NCBI GenBank assembly: GCA_014879945.1
Contig: JACSRE010000369.1
Span: forward strand, 1-51,958
Source of the DNA: Myxococcus sp.
Lineage (GTDB): Bacteria > Myxococcota > Myxococcia > Myxococcales > Myxococcaceae
Reading direction: 5' to 3'
Length of the DNA stretch: 51,958 bases
The notes beneath the pieces were generated by a model, which saw only the letters and a program-made list of their open reading frames with translations, ran no database searches and was not told the DNA's origin. Shown here piece by piece: positions 34,650 to 45,704 of the stretch; positions within the stretch are counted from its first letter, which is position 1, and every line of letters starts with the position of its first letter. Position numbers and translations under genes: made by a program.

Positions 34650-35431
34650 CTACTTGAAGTCCCGCCGCTCGAAGATCTGCGTGGCGAACACCAGCACCAG
34701 CGCAGTGTAGGCCAGCGTATAGGCGGTGATCGAGAGCAGCTCCGAGTTCGAGGTCGGGTCGAAGTAGGTCGCGCGCGCCTTGAAGTCGAGCCGGTCGAAG
34801 TTCGGCAGCACGTAATAGATGGCCTTGCCCGCGTAGCGCAGCACGTCGAGCTTCGAGCGGTTGGCGAACGTGTACAGGTCTTCGGCCATGTGCCCGATGA
34901 AATACAGACACGTCACCGAGAGGCTCGAGACGTACTGTGAAGACGCCGACGCGAAGAGGAAGCACACCGCGGTCAACAGCACCACCTCGAGGAGCAACCC
35001 GTAGAGCGCGACCAGGTGCTCGCGGTGAATGCCGGTGCTGAAGGTCGCCGACGCGCCCGCCACCTCGAGCTGTATCAAGAAGAGCGCGCTCATGATGACC
35101 ACCAGGAACACCACGGTGATCACGTTGCCGAGGTAGCGGCCGACGAGGAACGCCGAGCGGCTGACGGGCTTGGCCACCACCATGAAGATGGTGCGCCGCT
35201 CGATCTCTCGTGGAATCAGCGCCGTGCCGAGGAAGATGGTCAGCGCGGGCGAGAGGAGCCCGATGACCCCCAACCCGAAGTCCGTCATCACCCGATCGAA
35301 GGTCGCGACCGTGAACTCGATCGAGACGGTCGTCGAGAAGACCATGATGAACGCGAAGACGAACAGCACCGAGGTCACCCGGTTCCGTCGCGCCTCGCGA
35401 AAGCCGTTGAGGGCGATGTTGAGGACGCCGT

Positions 35432-35435
<4 letters not shown>
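34650..35435 (-). CDS. pilI: ABC transporter permease PilI
   Basis: This 261-residue membrane protein has about six helices (e.g. VTSVLFVFAFIMVFSTTVSI, LGLGVIGLLSPALTIFLGTA, VITVVFLVVIMSALFLI, VVLLTAVCFLFASASSQYV) and the NosY-type segment LIPREIERRTIFMVVAKPVSR. It pairs with PilH to form an ABC transporter that is needed for pilus assembly in Myxococcus (family knowledge); the substrate is unknown. The GTG at 35435 overlaps the pilH stop (GTGA); a longer frame upstream is shadow of pilH. Located between pilH and the second sensor kinase. Confidence 0.9.
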
Positions 35436-36375
<940 letters not shown>

Positions 36376-36379
<4 letters not shown>

Positions 36380-37224
36380 TCGGAGATCCCCTTGAGGCGG
36401 CCGACGAGCCACGACGAGCGGCCTCGACCGGCTTCGACCGAGAGCTCACCGCCGTGCGGGTCGTGCGTCAGATCTGTGGGCCACTCGCCCGCGGCGATCA
36501 CGTCTTCGAGCGTCTGCGGGTCGCGCCCCGTCCTGGCCTTCGCGGCGACGATCGCCGCGTCGAGCTTCCGCAAGAGGCGCTCGATCTCGAGCTGCTTCTT
36601 GCGGTCAGACAAGAGCGTCATGCTCCCGTGGCCGCCCTCGTCCATCGCCTCCGAGATCATCGCGATGGCCTCGTCGAATTGGTCCTCGTCGACGAACTTC
36701 GCGGTCGCCGCGGCGATGGCGCCGGCGGGGGCGTTGGGCAGCTTCGAGATCTCGATGAACTCCTCGATGGCCGCGCGTTGGTCACGCTCGACGTAGGTCA
36801 GCAGGAACGCGCTCAGCATGCGCAGGCGGTAGTCGTCGGGAAACTGCTTCTTGCCCTTGCGCACCAGCTTCAGCGCGAGGTCGCCGTGCAGGTACTTGTC
36901 GCCGCCCAGGGAGTACACGGTCGCGAGCGAGAGGAAGTAGTAGGCGTGGAAGAAGCGGGGGTCGAGATCGGTGAGGAACTCACCGTAGGCGTACAGGTTC
37001 TTGTTGCGCTGCTCCGACTCCGGCTCGGCGATGCCGATCAACGTGCGGAGGAAATAGAGGTCGATGAGGAGCGGCAGGTGCGGCTTCGAGACCGTCGAGG
37101 CGATCGACCCACGAAGCAAGAGCGGCCTCAGCTCGCCCTCGTGTCTCGACTCGAGCGGAGCAGGCTCCGCCCGAGTCAAGATGAGGACTGCAACTGAGAC
37201 CGCCCCAATCCAGAATCGGATCAC
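36376..37224 (-). CDS. pilG: Pilus assembly protein PilG (myxobacterial type)
   Basis: This 282-residue protein has an N-terminal signal-like helix (MIRFWIGAVSVAVLILT) and a body of paired helices with TPR-like spacing (e.g. LDPRFFHAYYFLSLATVYSL, AAIEEFIEISKLPNAPAG, DEAIAMISEAMDEGG). The C-terminal part (GRDPQTLEDVIAAGEWPTD, then DPHGGELSV) resembles the minor-pilin/TPR end segment seen in related proteins. It is probably periplasmic or anchored in the inner membrane. Identification rests mainly on its place directly after pilA and overlapping pilH, as in Myxococcus. The start is GTG, 31 bases after the pilA stop, so part of its expression may come from pilA read-through. It is unrelated to the PilG response regulator of Pseudomonas. 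Confidence 0.8.
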
Positions 37225-37255
37225 AGACTCACTGTCGCGAGACTGCTGGCTTTGC

Positions 37256-37954
37256 TTACTGCGCGCAGACGTCGTCGTTCACGGGGGCAGGGCTGCCCGA
37301 CGTGTACGCGGTCATGTTCGCGATGGTCATCGCAGGCGGGCAGCCGACGACGCCGATGGTCTCGATGGTCTGCGACGAAATCCACCACTCGTCGCCCTGG
37401 TCGTCGTTGTCGACGTTCGACTTGGCGCGCGCGGCGAAGTCGCAGTTCGGGCACGCAGCGCCGTTGACGCCGGCCATCGTGGCGACGAGCGCGGGGTTGG
37501 TATTCTCCGAGGTGAAGGTCGCGGTGCCCGAGGTCATGAGCGCGAGGATCGTCGCGTCGAGGAACTGGTTACCGTGGCGAACCGAGTCGACGCCGATGCC
37601 GCAGTCGTTGGCGGTGAGGGGAATGAGCGCGGCGGCGCGGCTCTGGAGCTGGCCGCAAGCACCCTGGGTACCCGACGCCACGTCCATCGCGACCGGCCCG
37701 AGGTCGTAGAGGTACCGGTTACCACGCTCAGGCTGGAAGCCGATCGCGCCGATGTCGCTCCAGTAGCCGTTGTTGGGCGAGAACGTCGCCTTCTGGGCCG
37801 AGAAGATGCCCTTGAGGTTCGAGTTCGCCTCGGCCTGCTTCCCCTTCGCCTGGAACTTGATGAAGTTCGGAATGGCGATGGCGGCGAGGATTCCGATGAT
37901 CGCGACGACGATCATCAGCTCGATCAGCGTGAAGCCCTTTTTCTTGTTGGTCAT
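37256..37954 (-). CDS. pilA: Major type IV pilin PilA
   Basis: This 232-residue prepilin has a short basic leader (MTNKKKG), cleaved before Phe in GFTLIELMIVVAIIGILAA, with Glu5 of the mature protein in place. The hydrophobic helix IELMIVVAIIGILAAIAIPN is the polymerisation core. The globular part ends with VVGCPPAM and DDVCAQ and contains six cysteines (two in CPNC), enough for three disulfides. Pilin polymerises into the extending and retracting fibre. The ATG at 37954 has GGAG five bases upstream. A sigma54-type promoter lies at 38002-38018. The gene is divergent from the fused transporter gene and is followed by pilG. Longer readings to 38143 cross the promoter. Confidence 0.96.
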   Translation of the reverse strand: MTNKKKGFTLIELMIVVAIIGILAAIAIPNFIKFQAKGKQAEANSNLKGIFSAQKATFSPNNGYWSDIGAIGFQPERGNRYLYDLGPVAMDVASGTQGACGQLQSRAAALIPLTANDCGIGVDSVRHGNQFLDATILALMTSGTATFTSENTNPALVATMAGVNGAACPNCDFAARAKSNVDNDDQGDEWWISSQTIETIGVVGCPPAMTIANMTAYTSGSPAPVNDDVCAQ

Positions 37955-38001
37955 GCGTTCTCCGACAGAGGTGGACGAGAAAGTTCGCCGAGCGGGCCAT
38001 G

Positions 38002-38018
38002 TGCACGAACGGCGCCAA
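38002..38018 (-). promoter_or_regulatory. Candidate sigma54 (-24/-12) promoter of pilA
   Basis: The minus strand reads TTGGCGCCGTTCGTGCA, with the invariant GG and GC separated by ten bases; apart from A-to-G, G-to-C and T-to-G changes it fits TTGGCAC(N)5TTGCA. It would start transcription near 37990, giving a leader of about 36 bases with a GGAG site. Sigma54 control of pilA is known in Myxococcus and Pseudomonas, and two NtrC-type regulators are encoded nearby. Confidence 0.7.
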
Positions 38019-38102
38019 GGGCAGAAACGCCCCGCGCGCAGGGTAGCTGATGGAAATGGGGCTGCCCAGTTTCTTTTCGGTGACCAACTGCGACACCGAC
38101 GC

Positions 38103-38117
38103 TGACGAAATTTGTCA
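38103..38117. promoter_or_regulatory. Near-palindrome TGACGAAATTTGTCA, possible activator site
   Basis: This 15-base near-perfect palindrome (one G/T mismatch pair around a central A) lies about 115-120 bases upstream of the inferred pilA start point, a usual distance for enhancer-binding regulators. It is also 56 bases from the start of the divergent fused gene, so it could serve either. A TGTC half-site (GTGTCGCA on the minus strand) lies beside it. Confidence 0.4.
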
Positions 38118-38172
38118 GTCGGGGCGCCGCGAATCTCTGGCACCGTAGCCTCGCCGTCGATCTGGAGGTCGT

Positions 38173-41100
38173 GTGCGTCGAGCGTGGGTGCTACCGCTGT
38201 TGCTGCTGTCTGGGTTCTCGGGGTTGGCCTACGAGTTGTTGTGGGTGCGCCTGCTGGCCTTGAGCCTGGGCGCCACCACGGCCTCGTTCTCGATCGTGCT
38301 GGCCGTCTTCTTCGGCGGGCTGGCGCTCGGGGCGAGGTGGGCAGGAAAGCGAAGTGTAGGTGCGCGGCGCCCGTTGGCGACCTACGCCGCGCTCGAGGCG
38401 CTCACTGGCCTCTTCGCGCTCGGCCTGTACCCGGTGCTGAAGAACCTCGGGGCGGTGGTCGCCGTGGTCGACCCCGGCACCGGGTCGGCGGGCCTGCTGC
38501 TGCGCATCGTGCTGTCGGCGATCCTGCTGCTGCCGCCCACGTTTCTGATGGGCGCCACCCTGCCCTTCGTGTCGGTCGGCACCATCGAGCGCGACGAAGC
38601 CAGCGGCTCTGGCACCGCGCTCATCTACGGGCTCAACACCCTCGGCGCGTGCCTGGGCGCCTTCTTCGTCACCTTCTTGATGTTGCCGCACCTGGGCGTC
38701 TTCGCGTCGACCATGGTGACGGCGCTGCTCAACCTCACCGTGGCGGCCATCGCCTTCGCCCTCAGCCGGCGCGCTGACGGCGACGGCGCCGCGGCGCCCG
38801 AGGTCACCACCCCCTCGCCGGCGCCCGACCAGCGTCGGCGCCTGGCCGTCGTGCTGGCAGCCGGGCTCGGCGGCCTGGTCGCCACGGGCGCGCAGGTCGT
38901 CTGGGCGCGGCTCTTCACCATCTCGCTGCGGGGCACCTCGTACGGCGTGGGCTCGGTGCTGGTGGTGGTGTTGATCGGCATCGCGCTCGGCAGCCTCCTG
39001 GCCTCGGCGGTGAGCCGGCGCGCGAAGCACGTCGCCACCTGGGCGGTCGCGTTTCAGCTGCTCTTCTTGATCGGCCTGATGGGCTTCGCGGCCGCGACGC
39101 CGATGATGAACTGGCTGGTCGGTACGCTCGGAAACACCGGCCTGGTGGGCACCAGTCGTCACCTCGCCGAGCTCGTCGCGGTGCTGGCCTTCCTGGGGCT
39201 GCCCACCATCGCGGCGGGCGCGATCCTCCCCTCGCTCGTCGCGGTGGCCGAGAGCTCGGCGCGAAACGCGGGCAAGACGCTCGCGGAGCTCTACTCGGCC
39301 AACACGCTGGGGTGCATCGCGGGCTCTCTCGTGACCGGGTTCGTGCTGCTGCCGGGCATCGGGTCGTCGGCGACGATGTACCTGGTCTTCCTGCTCCTGG
39401 CGGCGACGACGGTCATCTTCGCCATCGCGACCTGCGCCGATCGCCGCGCCGTCGTCGTGGCGGCGACCGGCGTGGTGCTCCTGGCGGCGGCGTTCTTCCC
39501 CCAGACCGACCCGCGCCTGATCTCGCCGCGCACGAACGCCTCTGACTACTTCACCTTCATGGGCGCTCAGCGCGCCGCGCTGGCGAACATCTCGTCGTAT
39601 TACGAAGGCGACGTCGCGACCGTGACGGTGTCGGTGACGGGTGACTCGCGGGGGCTCCTGCTCAACGGGCTCGGCCAGGGCTCGCGCAGCACCATCCCCC
39701 CCTTCATCGGGCACGAGTCGGTGCTGGTGGGCACCACGCCGTGGCTCCACGCACGAAACCAGCGCCGGGGGCTGGTCGTCGGCCTGGGCGCCGGAGGCAC
39801 CGTCGACGTGTTGCTCAAGCTGGGGGTCGAGCAGCTCGACGTCGCCGAGCTCGAGCGGGGCGTGGTGGACGCGATCGAAGAGATCTGGGGCGAGCAGTCG
39901 CCGCTGACGAACGCGCGCGTGAAGGTGATCAACAACGACGCCCGCCACCACCTGCTGATGGCCGCACGCGGCTCGGGCGACCGCTACGACTTCATCACCT
40001 CGATGCCGGCGCACCCGTGGGTCGCCTCGGCGCTGTTCACCCGGGAGTTCTTCGAGCTGGCCCGCGAGAACCTCGCCGAGGGCGGCGTCTTCTCGACCTG
40101 GTTCGGCCCCGCCGAGATGCCCGACGAGTCGATCGAGGGGCTCTTCGGGGCGTTCACCACCGTCTTCCCCCACACCATCACCTACTGGGTGCCCGAGGCC
40201 GGCGCGTTCTACCTGGTCGGCGCGACGCAGCCGCTCACCTTCGACGTCGCCCGGGCCGACTCGCTGATCACCCACCCCGTGATGGAGGGGCGCACCCGCG
40301 ACCAGGCCCGCGCGCTGTACATGGCGAGCCGGGTGACCGGCGTCACCACCCCCGAGAAGCCGGCCACCACCACCCGCACCAGCACCGACGACAACGGGCT
40401 GATCGAGTTCGGGCCTCAGCGGCCGCGCACGACGGGCGTGCTGGGGTCGCTCACCTACCTGCCAGTGAGGGCGCTGCCGGCCTCGATGATCGTGAACGCC
40501 CCCGCCCCCGACGCGTTCGCCCTCGAGGCCCTCGAGAACTCCATGGGCACGCGTGGCGCCTGGCTCCCCTTCTCGCCTGGCGACCCGTCGAGCACGGCGC
40601 GCGCGGTCTCGGCCATCGACCCGGGCTCGCCGCTGAGCGCCTACGCTACGTTCAGGACGGCCTTCGCTCAGGGCAAGCGCGCTGAAGCGATCACCCTGGC
40701 CGACGCCATCGAGGAGCCGGTGCAGCGCGACCGGGCCCGCGCGCTCCTCGCGTCGACCGAGCCTGACCCGGCCGCGCGGGTCGCCGCCCTCAAGCTTCTG
40801 CCGCCCCGCCCCGACGTGCGCGCCCTGCTCCTGTCGCTCGGAGAGCCCGACGACGGCGCGCGAGGACCGGCACCTGAGGTGGACGATGACCCGGTCGGGT
40901 GGCTCTTCGTCGGTGACGAGGCGCTCAAGGGCCTCGACGCCGAGGCCAAGGCGCGCGTCACCCGCGCCCTCAACCAGCGCATCGCAGCCTTCGAGAGCCC
41001 GGCGCTCGCGCGCACCGCGCAGCGCCTCTACGAGGCCGCCGGGTGGACCGAGAGCGCCTCGTGGGCCCAGAGCATGGTGCTCGCGGCCCAGCGCGCGGCG

Positions 41101-41385
41101 AGCGGCAAGCTCGTCAGGCGCGCCCTCGATGCCGGCTCGAAGGAGCGCTACGCCGAGGCCGTCAGGCTGCTGCTCGAGGCCGAGCACCTGGCGCCGCTGC
41201 GGGAGCCCCAGGTCAAGACGCTGCTGCAGACCGCGCTCCGCCTCAACGACGTCGCGGCGATTCAGACCGCCCGCGACATGCTGCTGATGCGCGGCTACGA
41301 GCGGGCCACCATCACCGGCCTCGAGGCGAGCCTGCGGGCCGCCAACGAGAAAGAGAAAGAAGCAGCGCGCCCCGCCCCCCCGTAG
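38173..41385 (+). CDS. Membrane transporter-like protein fused to a spermidine-synthase-like domain
   Basis: This 1070-residue protein belongs to the 'fused MFS/spermidine synthase' group. About residues 1-430 hold roughly twelve or more membrane helices, starting VLPLLLLSGFSGLAYELLWV, a typical opening of these proteins. Residues about 465-690 are a Rossmann methyltransferase/aminopropyltransferase fold (YYEGDVATVTVSV, GLVVGLGAGGTVDVLL, LDVAELERGVVDAI). The last 300 residues are helical, Ala/Arg-rich and TPR-like. The motif GGGDGG of true synthases is GLGAGG here, and the segment that carries the catalytic Asp in SpeE reads SMPAHPW, so polyamine synthesis is doubtful. The GTG at 38173 has GGAGG upstream. 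It sits between pilA and pilR on the opposite strand, with four bases to the pilR stop. Confidence 0.8.
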   Translation: MRRAWVLPLLLLSGFSGLAYELLWVRLLALSLGATTASFSIVLAVFFGGLALGARWAGKRSVGARRPLATYAALEALTGLFALGLYPVLKNLGAVVAVVDPGTGSAGLLLRIVLSAILLLPPTFLMGATLPFVSVGTIERDEASGSGTALIYGLNTLGACLGAFFVTFLMLPHLGVFASTMVTALLNLTVAAIAFALSRRADGDGAAAPEVTTPSPAPDQRRRLAVVLAAGLGGLVATGAQVVWARLFTISLRGTSYGVGSVLVVVLIGIALGSLLASAVSRRAKHVATWAVAFQLLFLIGLMGFAAATPMMNWLVGTLGNTGLVGTSRHLAELVAVLAFLGLPTIAAGAILPSLVAVAESSARNAGKTLAELYSANTLGCIAGSLVTGFVLLPGIGSSATMYLVFLLLAATTVIFAIATCADRRAVVVAATGVVLLAAAFFPQTDPRLISPRTNASDYFTFMGAQRAALANISSYYEGDVATVTVSVTGDSRGLLLNGLGQGSRSTIPPFIGHESVLVGTTPWLHARNQRRGLVVGLGAGGTVDVLLKLGVEQLDVAELERGVVDAIEEIWGEQSPLTNARVKVINNDARHHLLMAARGSGDRYDFITSMPAHPWVASALFTREFFELARENLAEGGVFSTWFGPAEMPDESIEGLFGAFTTVFPHTITYWVPEAGAFYLVGATQPLTFDVARADSLITHPVMEGRTRDQARALYMASRVTGVTTPEKPATTTRTSTDDNGLIEFGPQRPRTTGVLGSLTYLPVRALPASMIVNAPAPDAFALEALENSMGTRGAWLPFSPGDPSSTARAVSAIDPGSPLSAYATFRTAFAQGKRAEAITLADAIEEPVQRDRARALLASTEPDPAARVAALKLLPPRPDVRALLLSLGEPDDGARGPAPEVDDDPVGWLFVGDEALKGLDAEAKARVTRALNQRIAAFESPALARTAQRLYEAAGWTESASWAQSMVLAAQRAASGKLVRRALDAGSKERYAEAVRLLLEAEHLAPLREPQVKTLLQTALRLNDVAAIQTARDMLLMRGYERATITGLEASLRAANEKEKEAARPAPP

Positions 41386-41388
41386 CCG

Positions 41389-42745
<1,357 letters not shown>

Positions 42746-42753
<8 letters not shown>

Positions 42754-44368
42754 GCACGGCTCCCTCGACGGCGTTGGCCTCTGCTGACCCGAGCATGAAG
42801 CAGAACGTCGTGCCCGTGCTGGGTGAAGAGGCCACGGTGATTCGGGCGCCGTGGGCGTGCGCGATCGACTGCGCCGTCGAGAGCCCCAGCCCGGTGCCGT
42901 CGGGTTCGCGGCTGTAGAAGGGCTCGAAGAGGCGGTTCAGCTCGTCCGGCGGCACCGAGCCCGCGCTGTCCCAGACCTCGAAGAGGGCGTCGCCCTGCCC
43001 GTGCACCGACACCCGCACCGTGCCGCGCGGCCCGGCGGCGCGAAAGGCGTTGCGGAGCAGGTTGATGAGCACCTGCTTGATCTGCGCGGGGTCGAGCTGG
43101 GCGGTCCGCGGCTCGAGGTGCTCCTCGATGGTGGCCCCTCGCGCGGCCGGGTCGGCGCGCAGCACCTCGACGGTCTCGGCCACCAGGGTGTCGACGCGCA
43201 CGGGCCGGCGCTGAGGCTCCTTCGGGCGGGCCAGCTCCAGGTAGTGGTCGACGAGGTTCGCGAGGCGATCAGCCTCTCGCACGATGATCTGGCTCAGCCG
43301 CTCCTGGGGTGACCCGTGCGGCGCGTCGCTCAGCAGCATCTGCGCCGAGCCGCGCATCGAGGCGAGCGGGTTGCGCACCTCGTGGGCCAGCGTGGCCGAG
43401 ACCCGCCCCAGCTCGGCCAGCTGATCGAGCCTCGTCATCTCGTCCTCCTTACGCCGCACGTCGGTCAGGTCCTGAAAGACGACCAGCAGCGAGCCCGACT
43501 CGTCGAGGGGGGTGGTCGAGATGCCGAGAATGCGGTCGCCGTTGACGGTCGACACCACGCTCTCCCAGCGGCGCCCGGCGCGAATCGCCCGCACGGCGGG
43601 GAAGAGCGCGTCGATGGTGGGGAACGGAGGCGTCGGGTCGAGCCCCAGAATGGCGAGCCCAGCCGGGTTGATGAACCGCACGAGCCCGGTGGCCTCGGAG
43701 ACGGCCAGGCCCGAGGTGATGCTGGTCACGATTCGGTCGCGCAGCAGCTTGGTGCGCGCGAGATCCTCCTCGCTCGTCACCAGCTGACCCCGCGCGCGAA
43801 TGAGCTGCTCGGCGACGTAGGCGCTCAAGATGGCGACCAACACCTGGGCCAGCAGCTGGGTGCCGGTCTCGACGAGCCGCGGGTGGCCCTCTGGCGCCGA
43901 CGCGTGCACCCAGGCCGAGATGGTGATCGTCGCGGCCGCCGAGGCCACCGACGAGCCCAGGGCGCCCTTCCGGCCCAGCACCACCGAGCCGCCGATCACC
44001 GCCAACAGGTACGTGAACCAGAACGGTGACTCGAAGTTGTCGGTCAGCAGCACGATCGAGGTGGCGAAGGCCACCGCGCCCAGCACCTGCCCCCAGGCCA
44101 GGGGGAGCCCGGCGTAGCCACGCCGTAGCGCGATCGCCGTCACCAGCGTCACCAGGTAGTCCACGGCGACGACGGTGAACCAGGCCACCTCGCTGCCGGT
44201 CATCGTCTGCGTCACGGGCCTGGGGCCCACTCGCAGCACCGCGAGGATGAGGATCAGCGTGGCGGCGACGGTGCGAAACACCACCAGCGCGGTGAGGCGC
44301 AGGCGGAATTCAGAGAGCTCAGGTGGGGCTGCAGTGACGGCGGTCGCGCGGGCGCTACTTGATGGCAC
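42746..44368 (-). CDS. pilS: Sensor histidine kinase PilS
   Basis: This 540-residue kinase has six membrane helices in its first 190 residues (e.g. LTALVVFRTVAATLILILAV, VLGAVAFATSIVLLTD, FTYLLAVIGGSVVL). A PAS-type domain follows (about 205-320; VTSITSGLAVSEATGLVRFI), then the phosphoacceptor His in ATLAHEVRNPLASMRGSA, and the ATP domain with LINLLRNAFRAAG, a shortened G1 region (VWDSAGSV, weaker than the usual DNGxGI) and GTGLGLSTAQS. In Pseudomonas PilS senses pilin in the membrane; the same six-helix layout is seen here. It starts with GTG inside the end of pilC (14-base overlap) and overlaps pilR, so pilC-S-R are tightly coupled. Confidence 0.93.
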
Positions 44369-45617
44369 TGGCGATGGTGAAGATCGGCAAGTACATCGCG
44401 ATGAGGAAGCCGCCGACCACGCCGCCGAGGAAGACCATCATCAACGGCTCGATCATGGCCGTGAGGCTGCCGACCGAGGTGTCGACCTCGTCGTCGTAGA
44501 AGTCGGCGATCTTGGTCAACATCTGGTCCATCGCGCCGGTGGCTTCGCCGACGCCGATCATCTGCACCACCATCGGCGGGAAGACCTTGGTCTCGGCCAG
44601 CGGGCCGGCGATGTTCTTGCCTTCGGAGATCTTGGTGCGGACGTAGAGGATCGCGTTCTCGATGGTGCGGTTGCCGGCCGTCTTCGCGGTCACGTCGAGC
44701 GCGTCGAGAATGGGCACGCCCGAGCTGATCATCGTTCCGAGGGTGCGGGTGAAGCGCGCGACCGCCACCTTCGTCAGCAGCGAGCCGATCAACGGCACCA
44801 CCAGAATCACCTTGTCGAAGATCACTCGGCCGCGCGAGTTTCGATAGAACGTGACGAAGGCGAAGGCGAACGCCCCCATGCCCGCCAGGATGTAGATGAT
44901 GTACTCCTGCAGCACCTTCGAGAGATCGACGACGAACTGGGTCGGCGCAGGCAGCGCAGACCCGAAGTCGGCGAACATCTTCTCGAAGACCGGGGTCACC
45001 TTCAGCAGCAGCAGCGCGGTGACGCCGATACCGACGGTCAAGACGATGATGGGATAGGTGAGCGCGCCCTTGACCTTGCTCTTCAGCTTCTCGGCTTTTT
45101 CCCGGTACACCGCGAGGCGGTTGAGAATGGTGTCGAGAATACCGCCGACCTCGCCGGCCGCGCAGAGCTGCACGAAGAGCTCGTCGAAGACCTTGGGGTG
45201 ATCCTTCAGCGCGTCAGAGAAGGTCGAGCCGCCCTCGACGCGCGTCTTGATCGCGAAGATGACCTTGCGAAAGCTGGGGTTCGGGGTCTGCGAGCCCAGA
45301 ATGTCGAGGCACTGAACCAGGGGCAGGCCGGCGTCGATCATCGTCGCGAACTGGCGCACGAAGATCAGCAGGTCCTTGCCGCTGACGCCGCCGGCGCCCG
45401 GGAGGGTGATGCCCGCGTCGAAGATGGTCTTCTTGCGCACCTTGCTGGGCGTCAGGCCCAGCGACTTCAGGCGCGCGTCGACGGCGGCCGCGTCGCTGGC
45501 CTCCATCTCGCCCTTCTTCACCTCGCCCGACTTGGTCTTCGCTTCCCACAAGAAGACGGGAACGGAAGACTTCTTGGCCTTGGGCGCGGCCTGGGTTCGT
45601 GCAGTTGCTGCGGGCAT
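44355..45617 (-). CDS. pilC: Type IV pilus inner-membrane platform protein PilC
   Basis: This 420-residue protein has two GspF domains (about 85-215 and 285-415). The first begins KDLLIFVRQFATMIDAGLPL and the second VAVARFTRTLGTMISSGVPI, each with the family helix pattern. Three membrane helices are seen: YPIIVLTVGIGVTALLLL, YIIYILAGMGAFAFAFV and MVFLGGVVGGFLIAMYLPIF. PilC is the rotor-like platform on which PilB adds and PilT removes pilins. The ATG at 45617 has a GGAGG seven bases upstream; the upstream reading to 45662 is rejected. It follows pilT with about 87 bases between. Confidence 0.95.
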   Translation of the reverse strand: MPAATARTQAAPKAKKSSVPVFLWEAKTKSGEVKKGEMEASDAAAVDARLKSLGLTPSKVRKKTIFDAGITLPGAGGVSGKDLLIFVRQFATMIDAGLPLVQCLDILGSQTPNPSFRKVIFAIKTRVEGGSTFSDALKDHPKVFDELFVQLCAAGEVGGILDTILNRLAVYREKAEKLKSKVKGALTYPIIVLTVGIGVTALLLLKVTPVFEKMFADFGSALPAPTQFVVDLSKVLQEYIIYILAGMGAFAFAFVTFYRNSRGRVIFDKVILVVPLIGSLLTKVAVARFTRTLGTMISSGVPILDALDVTAKTAGNRTIENAILYVRTKISEGKNIAGPLAETKVFPPMVVQMIGVGEATGAMDQMLTKIADFYDDEVDTSVGSLTAMIEPLMMVFLGGVVGGFLIAMYLPIFTIASAIK

Positions 45618-45704
45618 GGAAAACCTCCGGACGAGTCGTGACCCTACCGCACCTGGAGCCACAACCGAAGGAAGCGGCCCGACTACCCCTACCTACCTGC
45701 CCGG

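Noticed and set aside
38191-41187. 998-residue minus-strand open frame opposite the fused transporter gene
   Set aside because: Low-complexity Arg/Gly/Asp/Gln sequence; the plus strand encodes clear membrane helices and a Rossmann fold.
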